DNA of 64,000 bases from Dichetophora obliterata (taxonomy: Eukaryota > Arthropoda > Insecta > Diptera > Sciomyzidae), in the NCBI GenBank assembly GCA_963920525.1, contig OY986437.1:28935063-28999062 (forward strand), read 5' to 3'. Made by a program: the position numbers and the translations under genes. Under the pieces are notes generated by a model, which searched no databases, had not been told where the DNA came from, and saw nothing but the letters and a program-made list of their open reading frames with translations. Every line of letters begins with the position of its first letter. Position 1 is the first letter of the stretch. This document shows, piece after piece, positions 34,180 through 45,640 of the stretch.

Positions 34180-34810
34180 GCTTACAATGTTTATATTTTT
34201 TTTTTATTTATTGTTTAAAAACCTCATCCAATTTCCCACAAAGTTGTCTGGCACTTGTTGCAATTTTATATATTCCCTTTCGCTTGTGTATTTTTGTCAT
34301 CACGAACCACTATTTACTCGCTTATCAGTTACAGAAACACTAGTTTTCGCAAGAGTCAGTAATTTTAAATGAAACACTGTAACTATTTGTCGTAATAGTT
34401 ATAGAACCGAGCTACAGATGTAAGAAACAAAGAATATATGGTAAATAACGATTTTTATAAGAAAATATTGCCAATTCTCTGCAAAAAAGTGTTTAAAATT
34501 AACAAGAAAACAAAAAGAAGTGCCTATAAGAAAATTTTAATAAAAATTACAATATCTGTTTCAGTAATAAATATTGTTATTACAACAAAAATATACTCGA
34601 GAAAATGAAACTCCAAAAAATTATATTTTAATATCTTCTCCCCAACTCAATTTCAAAAAAGGAAATACCCATATTTTTGCGGTAATGTTTTTAAGAATAT
34701 TTCCAATAATCTTCAAATATTTTTAACCGTGAACATTAAAAGTTGTCGATCGCTTTTTTTATATTTATATTAGAAGAAAGGTAATGAAACGTATATCGTT
34801 CGAAAGGTAC
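34180..34810. other. AT-rich spacer
   Basis: Nothing recognised apart from a 64-codon low-complexity frame. Confidence 0.35.
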
Positions 34811-34814
34811 TGCA

Positions 34815-35000
34815 CATTAAGGTACCCCACGAAAAAAAGTTGTTTGGTTCGGTTCCTCAAAGTAATACATGGTTTATGTTACGAAAACTCCCAAAATATT
34901 TTGACTCTAGCGAATGTCTCGTAAACCGATCTAGTTTGAAATAATCTCAAAAAATCTAGGTGTTTTTTTAAAAATATTGGCTGATGTGGTAGTTACACAA
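34815..35000 (-). repeat. Interspersed repeat R4, inverted copy
   Basis: In inverse it reads CAGCCAATATTTTT, then GAGTCAAAATATTTTGGGAG, TTTGAGGAACCGAACCAAAC and TGGGGTACCTTAATG, matching the copies at 4639, 43718 and 54365. Confidence 0.65.
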
Positions 35001-35974
35001 AAATCAAGTGGTCAGAAGTAATAGTAATAGAAATAAAAAATTCTTGCAATCTACATCAAAAACTTTTAAACTTTTGCATTCGAATTAAATATAATGCTGT
35101 TTTTCTTGACTTTGTTTTTACTTTTTTTTAGGTATTTTCACAAAATTTCAAAAAACCTCATTATTTCTAATGCTATCCTCATTTTCTAGATATCGTTGGA
35201 AAGGATTTGAGTGGTTGCATTGAATTTTGTTAGTAAATCAGATTTACTTAAATTAATATTAGGGCATTTTCGCCGAAAGGTCCAACGTGTCACAAAAATT
35301 AAAAGTTATTAAGAACTTATTATTTTATGATATTTTCTTAGAGAAACAGTTGTATTCTATTAGTTTAAGCAATGTATACATAAGTACCTTTACCATGATG
35401 ATCAAATCGTCTGCACTGTTTCACAAATGTAGTTTTTCTTTTTCGTAAGCGTTTAGCAAATATTTCGTACATCTTTTTGTTTTAGTAAAAATTAAAGGCA
35501 TTGGCTAAAGACAATGAAAAAATGGTTAAGACAAGGAAAGAAAAATACATTAAATTTGGTTTTTAATTACTAAATTACATAATTACTTAACTACTTAATT
35601 ACTTAGTTACCCAATATATTCCTAATGGATAAAATGTCACGTTCAAATGGTCACATTGACTCAAACTATGATTAACCCTCCGATGCCTGGAAAGGTCCAA
35701 TGAGACCTATGCAGCATTCATCGATTCGACCACGATTTCAATATGATTCGACCGAAAAGCCGCAGCCTTTGTGACTTCTTTAAATAGGCTTTATAGAAGC
35801 TAATGAAATTAGATACGATACAATTACGTAAAAATTTTCATTATAAATGAAATTTTCATTATTTTCATTTCATTTCATTATTTCGTACAATATGCTCAAG
35901 GTTTTTGTTTTTTCTGGAATTTTCTTGTTATAAATTTGTGTTTTATAGCTATACTAGCTGAAATTTGGCGTGTT

Positions 35975-36215
35975 TCTGCCACGCCCCCGTTGCCAAATGC
36001 GCATAAAATGTTATCAGTGAAACGATATGTGTAAGATGTGGTCGAATACTGAATTCCGTGGTTGTGCGACCTATAACTCAAAAGCTATTTAATTTCTCAA
36101 ATTATGGTAGTAGTGAGGTGCCACGCCCCTTTATCAACACCAAAAATGTTATCAGTGAAACGGCACGTATAAATCGTGGTCTAATACCGAATTCCGAGGC
36201 TGTATGTCCTCTAAC
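35975..36215 (+). repeat. T1 tandem-satellite family, unit 1 copy
   Basis: About 1.7 monomers starting at GCCACGCCCCCGTTGCC, with AAAATGTTATCAGTGAAACG and CGAATTCCGAGGCTGT. Preceded by TATAGCTATACTAGCTGAAAT, the usual left edge of the composite repeat described at 41750. Confidence 0.8.
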
Positions 36216-37389
36216 TCCTAATATATTAAGCAAATATTTTGCTTGACTTAAGAAAGTGCAAAATTAAGCCTTACTTGCTCAAATTAGGCATCAAAAACAA
36301 AAATTAAGACGACAAGTTTATGAGGCATGTCCGGATAGCATGTAAAATTAAACAAGTATTCTCAATCTTAAATCGTTCAACATTAAGTCTTCTGAACATC
36401 TGAAGATATGTAATTCATTTTGCAAATTAGAAGGCTTTAAATGTGAAACTTAAAATAAACCGCCATTTTTTCAAGTGCTTTTCATTTTATATTTAGTCAT
36501 CAAGCAATGTCAAATTTTAATTAAATTCAATTTTAACATTTAACACAAAATTTAATATTTTTTCTTTTGAGCCTTTTTTATTTAGTGCAAGATATCAAAA
36601 AATCTTATAAAATAATATATTTCTAATATTATTTTATAAAATTAAAAAAAAACATAATTGAGCAAAACATTTCTAAAATGTAACAAGTCTTTGTTAAATT
36701 TAAAACATATTTCAGGTAGCTATTTACTATTTCCATATACAAGATATAAAATAACCTTATATATCAAGCAAAACTTTATAATTTTCAGACAATTAACTAC
36801 TTCGATCAAGCAAACTCTTCTTTTTATAAGACAGAGAAAAAACTAAGTATTATAATATTTAGAAATTTTTTTATTTGATTGAATTTCTCAAATTGATAAA
36901 AATATCATCGTTTTCAGCAAATACTTTGCTTAAATCAAGCATACTAGTCTCTTAATAAGAAAACTATTTTTCCTATATCAAGAAAAACATTCTAGTATTA
37001 AGAAAATTTTTAACTTGAATCAAGCAAATTGTTCTTAATTCAAGGAAAATATATTTCTCAGATCAATCAATTATTTCTAGTTTTCAGCAAATTGTTTTAC
37101 TTGAATCAAGCACATTTTTCTCACTTCAGCATATATCAGACTTAAACATAGCAAAATTTTCTAGAGCTTTAAGCAAATGTTTCTTTAATTAAACATTTTT
37201 TTCTTAATATTATGTGTTTAAAATGTGTTCAGTTTCATAAAAAATATCTTGAATTGATAAATTTACGCTTGATTGTAACTGAAAATCTATTTGCGTGATT
37301 CAAGCATACAGTTTTTGATTTGTTCTCTCCGTAATTCTCCGTGTTCTCTCTGTGTAATATTAAATTACCTCATACTCCCACTTTCCCCT

Positions 37390-38127
37390 TTAAACAGCTG
37401 TCTCTTTTGCCTTCTTGTTCTCCGTTATCTTTTCTTTTACGACTTTCTTCATAATGTTAACACCTTTTTTGTGAATTTTTTCATAGTATGGCAACTCTGC
37501 CATACGCTCAACCCAGGCGCTCAATTTGGGGAATTTCTCTGCATCAATGGGCGCAAAGATCATTGAAGACGAGATCGTAGCAATACAACATAGATCGGCT
37601 ATGGTAAGATGAGAGCCGCAGAGATACTCGTAGCTCGGCTGTTCGAGACAGTGCTCCAGACCATCGTATGCTTTTTGCATATAGATAACCTTGTCTTCAC
37701 TTATCTCATACTCTCCAAAATACAGAATCGGTTCAACCATTAAACGATAACGCGGAAACAAATGACCACAATCAAAGAAAACATGCGTTTTATGGTATCT
37801 TTTGGATAGAGTAAATCGTCAGATGAGTACTTATCAGCCGGATATGAGCAGATCACATGTGAGTCGGTAACAATAATACCATTATCATCGAGCACTGGAA
37901 TAGTATGTTGAGGATTAAGTTTAAGGAACTCGGGCTTCATGATGTCGTCTTCGCGCAGGTTCATGTCGCTGTAATTTTGATATGTAGTAGAACACCGATA
38001 ACTTAGTTGTGCTCAACACTACAACTTACCGAAAATCGAATTCGATGCCCAACGCTGCGGCTGTCGACAGTACCGAACGGCATGGTGGACTGCGTGGTGT
38101 GTAGTAAAGAATTGGTTTGGTTGCCAT
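37390..38127 (-). pseudogene. GstE11-like: GST pseudogene 2 (net 16-base deletion)
   Basis: Exon 1 (38127-38030) is open and starts MATKPILYYTPRSPPCRSVL, with donor GTAAGT. Exon 2 starts at 37968 after TTACAG and reads normally to DTIKRM. Relative to unit 3, 20 bases between CGCATG and CTTTGATTG are replaced by 4, a net loss of 16, which shifts the frame near 37775-37785. The remainder (37761-37390) is open in its own frame through to KETAV and the stop. The damage therefore looks recent and single. Translation would stop after about 110 residues, without most of the C-terminal domain. It could still be transcribed. Confidence 0.93.
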
Positions 38128-38737
38128 GCTTTCGTTAAACTAAAAAATACGTTATTGTAAATGTGTCTCATTAACTTGCATTTGCAATTACACTTAATTA
38201 CGAATATCGTACACTTGAAAAATCGTAATGGTGTTTCAACTATTTATTATAACAGCTGACAATTCAAACATGTAAAACAATGCGAATTAGAACAATCACT
38301 CTAATTATTCTGAAGAATATTGTTTTTACGTTATCAATATTATGTTCAAACTAGCTACTTTGCCTCTTGAATGATTTGCCAGCGACTAATGTTGGCTGGA
38401 AGCCACATTTCAATTTTGTTTAGTAATTTAATGAGCTTATCTAAGATAGTTTCTTAAACAACATCTTCGTAGAGTTGCCATTTAACATGTTTTTATGCTA
38501 CATTCTAAGAAATTTAAATATTCCACAAATTTCTTATTAATGACAGTTTGTGTTTTAGAATTAGCAATCAAAAATATTAAATAAAAATTAGAAACAAACC
38601 AAATTTTAGAATCACATTTACAAATTTAAATCACGAAAATTAAAAAACTTCATTATTTACAATGCTGTACTTTCAAGATATCGTTGGAAAGGTTTTGAGT
38701 GGTTGCATTGATTTTTTATCAGATTTACTTAAATTAC

Positions 38738-39418
38738 GGTAAAAATAGAAAAACAGCAGCTTGTTTTCAAACATTTTTTTGAGGTACTAGGAGTTTTTAT
38801 ATTTTTTTGAAATTTATACAGGTTATTGTACATAAAAAATACTTTATAAAATATTTTTTTTTTATAAATATTCTGGCTTTCTGTAGAGGTCGCTAAAAAT
38901 TAAATTGTAAAAAAAACATCCAAAACGGTTCGACAGATAACTCAAAATCTATTTCTTCAATTTCAATGAATCTTATTGCATTTTGTTTTCAATTTTATCC
39001 TTTCAGCATCCCACTTAAATTCAAGTACCTTTTTCCTTTTATTTTTTTTTTAATTGAAAAAACTAAAAAAAAGTAAAACTTTTTACTTAAACGTTCACCA
39101 TAATTTCAAAAAACCCCCCAGGGGTCGTTTGTAGGTGGGATGCTCAATTATTGACTTATACTTTAAAATGACATTTGATTTGTTTGTGTCAGATACATGG
39201 GAAAAGCCATATCCATCGAACAGTTTTGATGTTTTTTTTTTTTCAATTTCATTTTTAGCGACCTCTATAAAAAGCCAGAAAACTGATAAAAAAATTTATT
39301 AAATAATTTTTATGTACAATATCCCGTATAAATTTCAAAATACATAACAACTCCTTGTACCTCAAAAAATTGTTGAAAACAAGCTACTGTTTTTCTCTTT
39401 GAACACGTATATTATACC
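38738..39418. mobile_element. TTAA element with 250-bp inverted ends, unit 2 copy
   Basis: The arms are inverse over about 250 bp (AACAGCAGCTTGTTTTCAAA, TGGCTTTCTGTAGAGGTCGC, GGGTCGTTTGTAGGTGGGAT). The right end is TATTATACC followed by TTAA (39419-39422); the left end lost the first bases. Unit 1 shows the empty site (CTTAAATTAATATTAGGGC at about 35250) and unit 3 has the same insertion at 48281. Confidence 0.88.
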
Positions 39419-39579
39419 TTAATATAAGGGCATTTTCGCCGAAAGGTCCAACGTGGCCAAAAAATTAAAAGTTATTTAGAACTTATTATTTTATGATATT
39501 ATCTTAGAGAAACAGTTGTATTCTGTTAATTTAACCATTTTGGCATTGGCTAAAGATAATGAAAATAAATTTTAAAGTA

Positions 39580-40038
39580 AAAAAAAAAATTTTTAATACA
39601 ACACGTTTTAAAACGAACTAAATAGTATATAAAAATTTCTCCTAGAGTGGGGCTTTTAGTTCAAAACGTGGGGCGCATGCTATAGAGAATAGTAAGAAGT
39701 GTTATTAAAAATTGTAATACGTTAGTGAACGAATGATTTCTTAACCCAAGTCCCTTGAGTGTCAGGATTGAAGTCTTTGAATGGATGATAGATTCAAGTC
39801 TGTAGACATCTATTGTGTTCAGTCCAGTAAGTTATACTTGGAATGTATTGAAATATAAATCTATAATAGAAACAGTGACTGGGTGGGTTCCACCCTAAGG
39901 TTAGTGATGCAGGGTTAATATTCTCTATAGCATGCGCCCCACGTTTTTAGTTGAACTAAAACCCCCACTCTAAGAGAAATTATTTTATACTTTTTAGGTC
40001 GTTTTAAAACGTGCTATATTTAAAAAAAAATTTACTTA
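39580..40038. repeat. Foldback element with GTGGGGCGCATGC arms
   Basis: The left arm (about 39580-39700) and right arm (about 39920-40038) are inverse. Shared words are ACACGTTTTAAAACGAACTA, GAGTGGGGCTTTTAGTT and CGTGGGGCGCATGCTATAGA. It starts right after GATAATGAAAA, where units 1 and 3 continue without it. No coding region. Confidence 0.75.
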
Positions 40039-40194
40039 AAAATTTATTTATTTCTTTTAAGTCTTATGTTACTTCTTTTGTTTGTTTACAAAATTTCATT
40101 TATATTTTAAAATACATTTTAAGTTTCTATCATTCTGCGATATTTTCCTAAACCACCTCTTACTCGAAATAAATATATTGATACATTTTTAGCT

Positions 40195-40520
40195 CAATCG
40201 GACCAGTAGTGTTGAAGATATAGTATATTAATTGATTTGTGGACGGTAAAAGGACGAGTGGCCAAATTTTTTCCGGAAACATCTTCTACTGGAGGAAATT
40301 TACTGCCAAAATTTCAGCTGAATCAGCCCGGTAGTTTTTGAGATACACCATTTTTATTGATTTGTGGGCGGTAAAAGGGGGAGTAGCAACATTTTTTTCC
40401 TAAATCATCCTCTACTTGAGGTAACTTTACTGCCAAAAGTTCAGCTTAATCGGCCTGGTAGTTTTGGAGATATAGCATTTTTATTGATTTGTGGGTGGTA
40501 AAGGGGGAGTGGCAACATTT
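40195..40520 (+). repeat. Tandem repeat, about 122-bp unit, 2.5 copies
   Basis: Units carry CTGCCAAAATTTCAGCTGAA, CCGGTAGTTTTTGAGATA and ATTGATTTGTGGGCGGTAAA with a spacing of about 120 bp. Confidence 0.8.
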
Positions 40521-40636
40521 TTTCCTAAATTATATGTGTTGTCATCCAGTTCTAAGCTATATTTTAAATTTCAAAACCCTAGTTCATCGGGAAGTTGCTT
40601 AAAAATGGATTCCAAGATTTGTACGGGACATACATA

Positions 40637-41486
40637 CAGCTGTGGTCAAAATAAAAGTAGTACTCTTATATTCAGACATGTTTGTATAAATAATACTTGT
40701 CTACCAATTTTTGATCCGGTACACCCATTATCGTTCCTATACGTACTATACGAACTCAATTTCCTCCTATATTGTAAAATTTTTCAGATACAGGGTGTTT
40801 TACGTTTTTGGCACGTGATTAGTATAATTGATCTAGAATCTAAACTACTTTCCATAAAATAAAAAATAATATTTTGTATTTTAGAAAAAATATCAACATG
40901 TTAATCAGTATATCAATCATTTTCGTGTCATGTGCTGTAGCGGAGCAAAAATTTTGAGATTATCCAACGAAATATAAACAAATATTGTATCTTTTGTTTT
41001 AGTGGAGCTGTAATCGTCCATATTTAAAATGACTATTTTTCATGTAAAAATACACTTAATAAACAGTTTCTTTCCAAATTCTTACTTTGGATAACAACAG
41101 ATCCGAAAAAATAAAATATACAAAATTTGTTGATATTTCTTTCGATAATCTCAAAATTTTAGCTCCGCTACAGCATATGACACGAAAGTGATTGGTATAT
41201 TGCTGAAAAAATTGATATTTTTTCTAAAATAGAAAATAAATTTTTTTTTATGGTTAGTAGTAGAGATTCTAGATCACTAATACTAAACACTTGCCAAAAG
41301 CGTAAAACACCCTGTATCTTGAAATTTTTACAATATAGGAGGAAACTGAGTACAGATTTGGAACCAGTGTATAAAATTCATATAGGAATGATGAATAGGC
41401 TTACCGGATTCGAAATTTGTAGACTAATATTATTTATTCAAACATGTCTAAATATAAGAACACTGCTATTATTTTGACCGCAACTG
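40637..41486. mobile_element. Tc1-type foldback element, arms of about 400 bp
   Basis: The ends CAGCTGTGGTCAAAATAA and the inverse CAGTTGCGGTCAAAATAA follow TA on the left (40635-40636); the right flank reads TT, probably a decayed TA. The two arms align over almost the entire 850 bp (AAAATTTTGAGATTATC, CAGGGTGTTTTACG, TCGTGTCATATGCTGTAGCG), with only a short central loop near 41030-41060. The small open frames inside are repeat sequence. Confidence 0.88.
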
Positions 41487-41749
41487 TTCATACATGGATA
41501 AAACGTCACGTTCGAATGGTCACGTTGACTCAGATTATGATTAACCCTCCGATGTCTGAAAAGGTCCAATGAGACCTTTGCAGCATTCAAGACGATTCGA
41601 CCGAAAAGCCGCAGCCTTCCTGACTTCTTTAAAGAGGCTTTATAGAAGCTAATGGAATTAGATACGATACAATTACGTAAAAACTTTCATTATCGGTCCA
41701 CAGGGCCTTGTATGGGCTTTCATACAATATGCACAAGGTTTTTGTTTTT

Positions 41750-42415
41750 TCTAGAATTTTCTTGTTATTTATTTGTGTTTTATAGCTATACTAGCTAAAA
41801 TTCGGCGTGTTTCTGCCACGCCCCCGTCGCCAAACGCGCATAAAATGTTATCAGTGAAACGACATGTGTGAAATGTAGTCGAATACTGAATTCCGTGGTT
41901 GTGCGACCTATCACTCAAAAGCTACTTAATTTCCCAAATTATGGTAGTAGTGAGGTCCCACGCCGTTTTATCAACACCAATAAAATGTTATCAGAGAAAC
42001 GGCACGTATAAATCGTTGTCTGATACCGAATTCCAAGACTGTACGTCCTGTAACTCCTATTATATTCTATTCGATATTGCAAATTTTGGTTGTGTGGGAG
42101 GTACCACGCCTCTTGTATAACGCCTATTAACTGTTATCAGTTAAACGATTCGTGTAAATTGTGGTCGAATACCGAATTTCGAGGCTTTGCGACCTATAAT
42201 CCCAAAGCTATTCGATATCACGTCTGAATTAAACTGAAAAACGAAATGTACGCTTACAGCACCAGCTGTTAAAAAACTTTTCGTTTTTTTTGCCAAACCT
42301 TTGCGTAGCAATTATAAACAAACCCGCAGATGAAAATACCCAATTTTGTCCAGTCGTTTTTAAGTTTCAGGCATCCAAACAAACCACTATCCATTTTTAT
42401 ATACACAGATGTGCT
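41750..42415 (+). repeat. Composite repeat with T1 monomers, unit 2 copy
   Basis: The left edge is TATAGCTATACTAGCTAAAAT. About three monomers of some 143 bp follow (CCACGCC at about 41817, 41960 and 42105). A right arm with TTTGCGTAGCAATTAT ends at TTTTTATATACACAGATGTG. Defined edges with internal tandem monomers recall Helitron-like or similar non-autonomous elements (inference). Counterparts are at 35940 and 49675. Confidence 0.75.
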
Positions 42416-43203
42416 GGTGGAATATATATATATTTAAATCAAACCAAAAACATTAAGTAACATTAAGATAAGATAAGATTCTAAAATTAGCCGCACTACA
42501 AAATTGTCGCTGAATTCTTATTTTCTATACGTGGCCACGAAAACAACTTCCATTTTCATCCCGTGCGAATTGTTTATTTTTTTGCGTTTATCTTTGAACC
42601 AGGATTATGCCTTATATATAAACTTGAACATTAAACATAGTGCTACCAAAGATCTATAATGTAAAGTAAAAACGAAATTAATATATGTTTTTCTTTGCCT
42701 TAAATATGAATTAACAAATAAACACTTACTGGAAAATTTTGTAAGAAATAAAAAACACCAAACATTTTTCAGGACACCATATGCTGCTGTAAAACCACTG
42801 TAACGGAGCAGCATTTCCGCTTTTTATGTATTAAGATTGTGATCTTGTGCAACCTAACTTCAGTAAATTGTTAATATTAAATAAACTTACTTCTTAACAA
42901 AGAGTTTTTGATCAGTAGTTAGTGTGTAGCAATATCAATCGATGTGGTAAGAGTTCAGATCTCACTAGATACAAAAAAAATATTTTTAATAATTAATGTT
43001 CTTCTTGTATCATTGCTTGTGTATACAAAAAAGTGACAAGACTCGAAATGTTTTTTATGACGAAAATTTTTCGTGACGAGACTCGAAAAACTTTGCCCTC
43101 TATCAAATCGTCGCCTAAGAAGTTTCACTTCAGAAATAAATATTATAAATTTATTGAATTTTGAAAGTTTTTCTATGGAAATAAAATAAAAAATATCAAA
43201 AAT

Positions 43204-43596
43204 GTCGGCCTTTGTAGACTAGTGGAGAGTGCGCTGGACTATCAACCCAGAGGTCTTTGGTTCGAATCCGAGTTCGGGCATGGTTTCTTTCACTTTCTTT
43301 GTTCTTTCCTACATTTAAGAATTATGGAAAACTAAAAATCTACAACTAAACTGTGGGAAGTATGGAATTGAAGAACAGGAACAACTAAGGGCTGGAAATG
43401 CTTACCGAGGTTTAGGCATAACACTTGACTCGGTTAAAAGCAATTCACATGGTCTTTCACTTTTGTTTCGCCTAATCAATAATTCTCGTGTAGTTCCAAT
43501 TCCTCTAAATAATCTATCCCTCTCCTTTCAGGTCACAGACCAAACCTTGTTTGTATAAGGCGCATACCTTGGTTCTTTTATCTTTAAAAAAAAAAA
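43204..43596 (+). mobile_element. tRNA-derived SINE
   Basis: The head at 43204-43283 carries an imperfect A box (TAGACTAGTGG) and a perfect B box (GGTTCGAATCC) with a tRNA-like anticodon arm between. A body of about 300 bp and an A-rich tail (43585-43596) follow. The acceptor stem does not pair properly and the loop would read ATC, so this is not a functional tRNA. Unit 3 shows the empty site at about 54225 (AAATATCAAAAGTATGCCTG). Confidence 0.85.
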
Positions 43597-43717
43597 CAAA
43601 TATGCCAGAAAAACAGCAATATCTTTAATCCAATTGAAAAAATTTACAATTTTTTTTTCAGATTGGAAGACCTTTTTCCGGCCAATACTTTCTGACAGTA
43701 TATTTTTCTGCAAATAT

Positions 43718-43895
43718 TACACCAGCCAATAATTTTCCAATAAATTCGATTTTAAGAGGTTATTTCAATCCAATTTAGCTCACGTATGGTTATCGCTAGA
43801 TTCAAAATATTTTGGGAACCATCATAACATTAGCCAAGGATTATTTTGAGGAACCGTCCAGAACATTTGTTTCGATGAAGCGTGCGGCGCCTTAC
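43718..43895 (+). repeat. Interspersed repeat R4, unit 2 copy
   Basis: TTACACCAGCCAATAATTTT through GGCGCCTTACTGC, colinear with 4639-4812 and with the interrupted copy in unit 3. Confidence 0.8.
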
Positions 43896-44184
43896 TGCAA
43901 ATTCGATATGTTAAAATATGTTTGATTTTAAGTGGGCCTATAACGCTTATTATGAGCGTTGAAAGAATAAATTTATTCAAGAAGAAAGGGATCTCAGTAT
44001 TGGTAAGAGGTAGAGGATGGTGTTGAGGTATCGGATGAAAGGTCTGAGGGAGGTGGTTTGATTTTGGACTAGTGATAGGATTTTAATTTAAATTAAAAAT
44101 ATTCAGAAAAATAAAGCAATGTGCCTTGTGTTACAAAAAAGCCTACTGTAACTTTTACCTTGCATATTTTCCATCCATGGTTAG

Positions 44185-45489
44185 TGTAATGAATTTATGT
44201 TTTGAGACTGTTGTTTTGAATTTAAGTCAGTGGCAGAGTTTGCCTTCACTGACGACTAATTTGTTGCCTACTTGGACAGAGTCCAAGGCAAGAGGAGAAG
44301 TTAAAGTAATCAAAACGAGGCAGAGATCTGCCTTTTAAATTTGCTAGACAGATAGTTTTAAATCTGCTCTATTGGTGGCCAGATCGGCTCTTTTAAACCT
44401 TTTTACAAAGTGTTATAATAAATTATTAATCTATAGCTATTCTATATTTACTAATTAAAATACTTATTCTTAACCTTGCGTTTCATACTTACACTTGAAT
44501 TATAATTCCCAGAGGGATTCAAATTTCATATTTCTGGGTTGACGAATGAAATTATAGGCACAGTCATAAAAATTGAGTGAGTAATGAAGACGCACTCAAT
44601 TCCAATGAGGAGTGTCTACAACATTCGCATGCATTGAGTGCAGCGCACGCCGATAGTGCAGTGCTAGCATGATACAAAGAACTCCAGATAAAGTATTGCG
44701 CATGTCCGCCATCTTTGTTGTGACGTAGTTCGAGCTTGTCAAAGTGGCTAAATAAAAACGTAGTCACAATATATTTAAAGGGGATAATTTATTTATAGCG
44801 ATGAAAAAATATCGACATTTTCTTATTGAAACTTGGTTTATTGAAATGAAATAAATTAAATTATAAATATATTTCTAAATTAATTTAAGCAAATTTATTT
44901 TTCAGTACTATTATTGAAAATAAATGCATATATAATAGGGGTGTTTTCTCCCATTTGTTCACCTACACAAAAAAATAGCTACGTTACTTGATGTGTTTGA
45001 CAGCACTTTGCTTGCTTCGTTTTCATTTTCTTGTTCTTCTCGTTCGTTGAAAAAATTGTAAATTCATTTTATGGCCCGAATTAAAATCGTTGTTATTATC
45101 ATCAAAAGCATCTAAAACTTTAGTACTAATTTTAATTACATAAAATATAATTGAAAATTATAATTTACGCGTACTATAAGTGCACAATATTAGAAATTGA
45201 ATTAAATGAATGCAATATTTCTTAAATGCTTGCAATTGTGCTGCTTGCTGCTTGTTTACTTTTTGCTTTTTCACATTTTCTTTTGTATGTATGCACCACA
45301 TGTTACAGCTGACAAGCTCGAGTGACGTAGTGCGCAGAAGATTTCATTTTTTGCGCACGGAGTAAGCTATCTGTATATCTTTGTTTCATGCAGTGCTAGC
45401 ATATTTGTCACTCAATGCATTGCCGCTTGTCTACAAGGAAATAATAAAACGCAAGGGTCGGCAGTGTGCATATGTGTGAGCACACTACA
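44185..45489 (+). mobile_element. LTR-like insertion (probable solo LTR) with nested MITE
   Basis: Starts TGTAATG, ends CACTACA, and is flanked by TTAG on both sides (44181-44184 and 45490-45493). Unit 3 has the unoccupied site CCATGGTTAGCAAGAAAAGG at about 60060 with a single TTAG. Without the nested MITE it is about 570 bp. TG...CA ends, a 4-bp duplication and an AATAAAAC signal near the right end fit a solo LTR, probably gypsy-like (inference). No internal retroviral genes are present. Confidence 0.75.
44668..45390. mobile_element. P-like MITE, copy 2 (723 bp), nested in the LTR
   Basis: Begins CATGATACAAAGAACTCCAG and ends TCTTTGTTTCATG, flanked by CAGTGCTAG on each side (44659-44667 and 45391-45399). 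Shares end sequence and the internal GCGCATGTCCGCCATCTTTG and CTACGTTACTTGATGTGTTT blocks with copy 1 at 31980, but is 240 bp longer in the middle. Confidence 0.83.
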
Positions 45490-45640
45490 TTAGCAAGAAA
45501 AGGGGACAAAACCAAGACCAGCTTTATTTCATTAATAATATCTCGAAGTAACTAGTGGAGAGAAATAATATTCTTATCAATAAAATTTATTTATCAATAA
45601 ATAAATAAAATAATATAAGCTAATATATTGCTTGATTTAA

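Larger units (their letters stand above)
30590..36240 (-). repeat. Tandem GST unit 1
   Basis: This holds the intact GST plus its 5-prime flank. The flank from about 35130 to 36215 aligns with 38640-42060 in unit 2 and 48170-49960 in unit 3 (shared GATATCGTTGGAAAGG, GGGCATTTTCGCCGAAAGG, GATTAACCCTCCGATGCC and AATTTCTCAAATTATGG words). Three MITEs (31.98, 32.53 and 33.3 kb) separate the gene from that flank. The 3-prime flank seen in units 2-4 is not present here. Confidence 0.85.

Noticed and set aside
43204..43283. Functional tRNA gene
   Set aside because: B box is good but the acceptor stem does not pair and the anticodon would be ATC; the long body with A-tail makes it a SINE.
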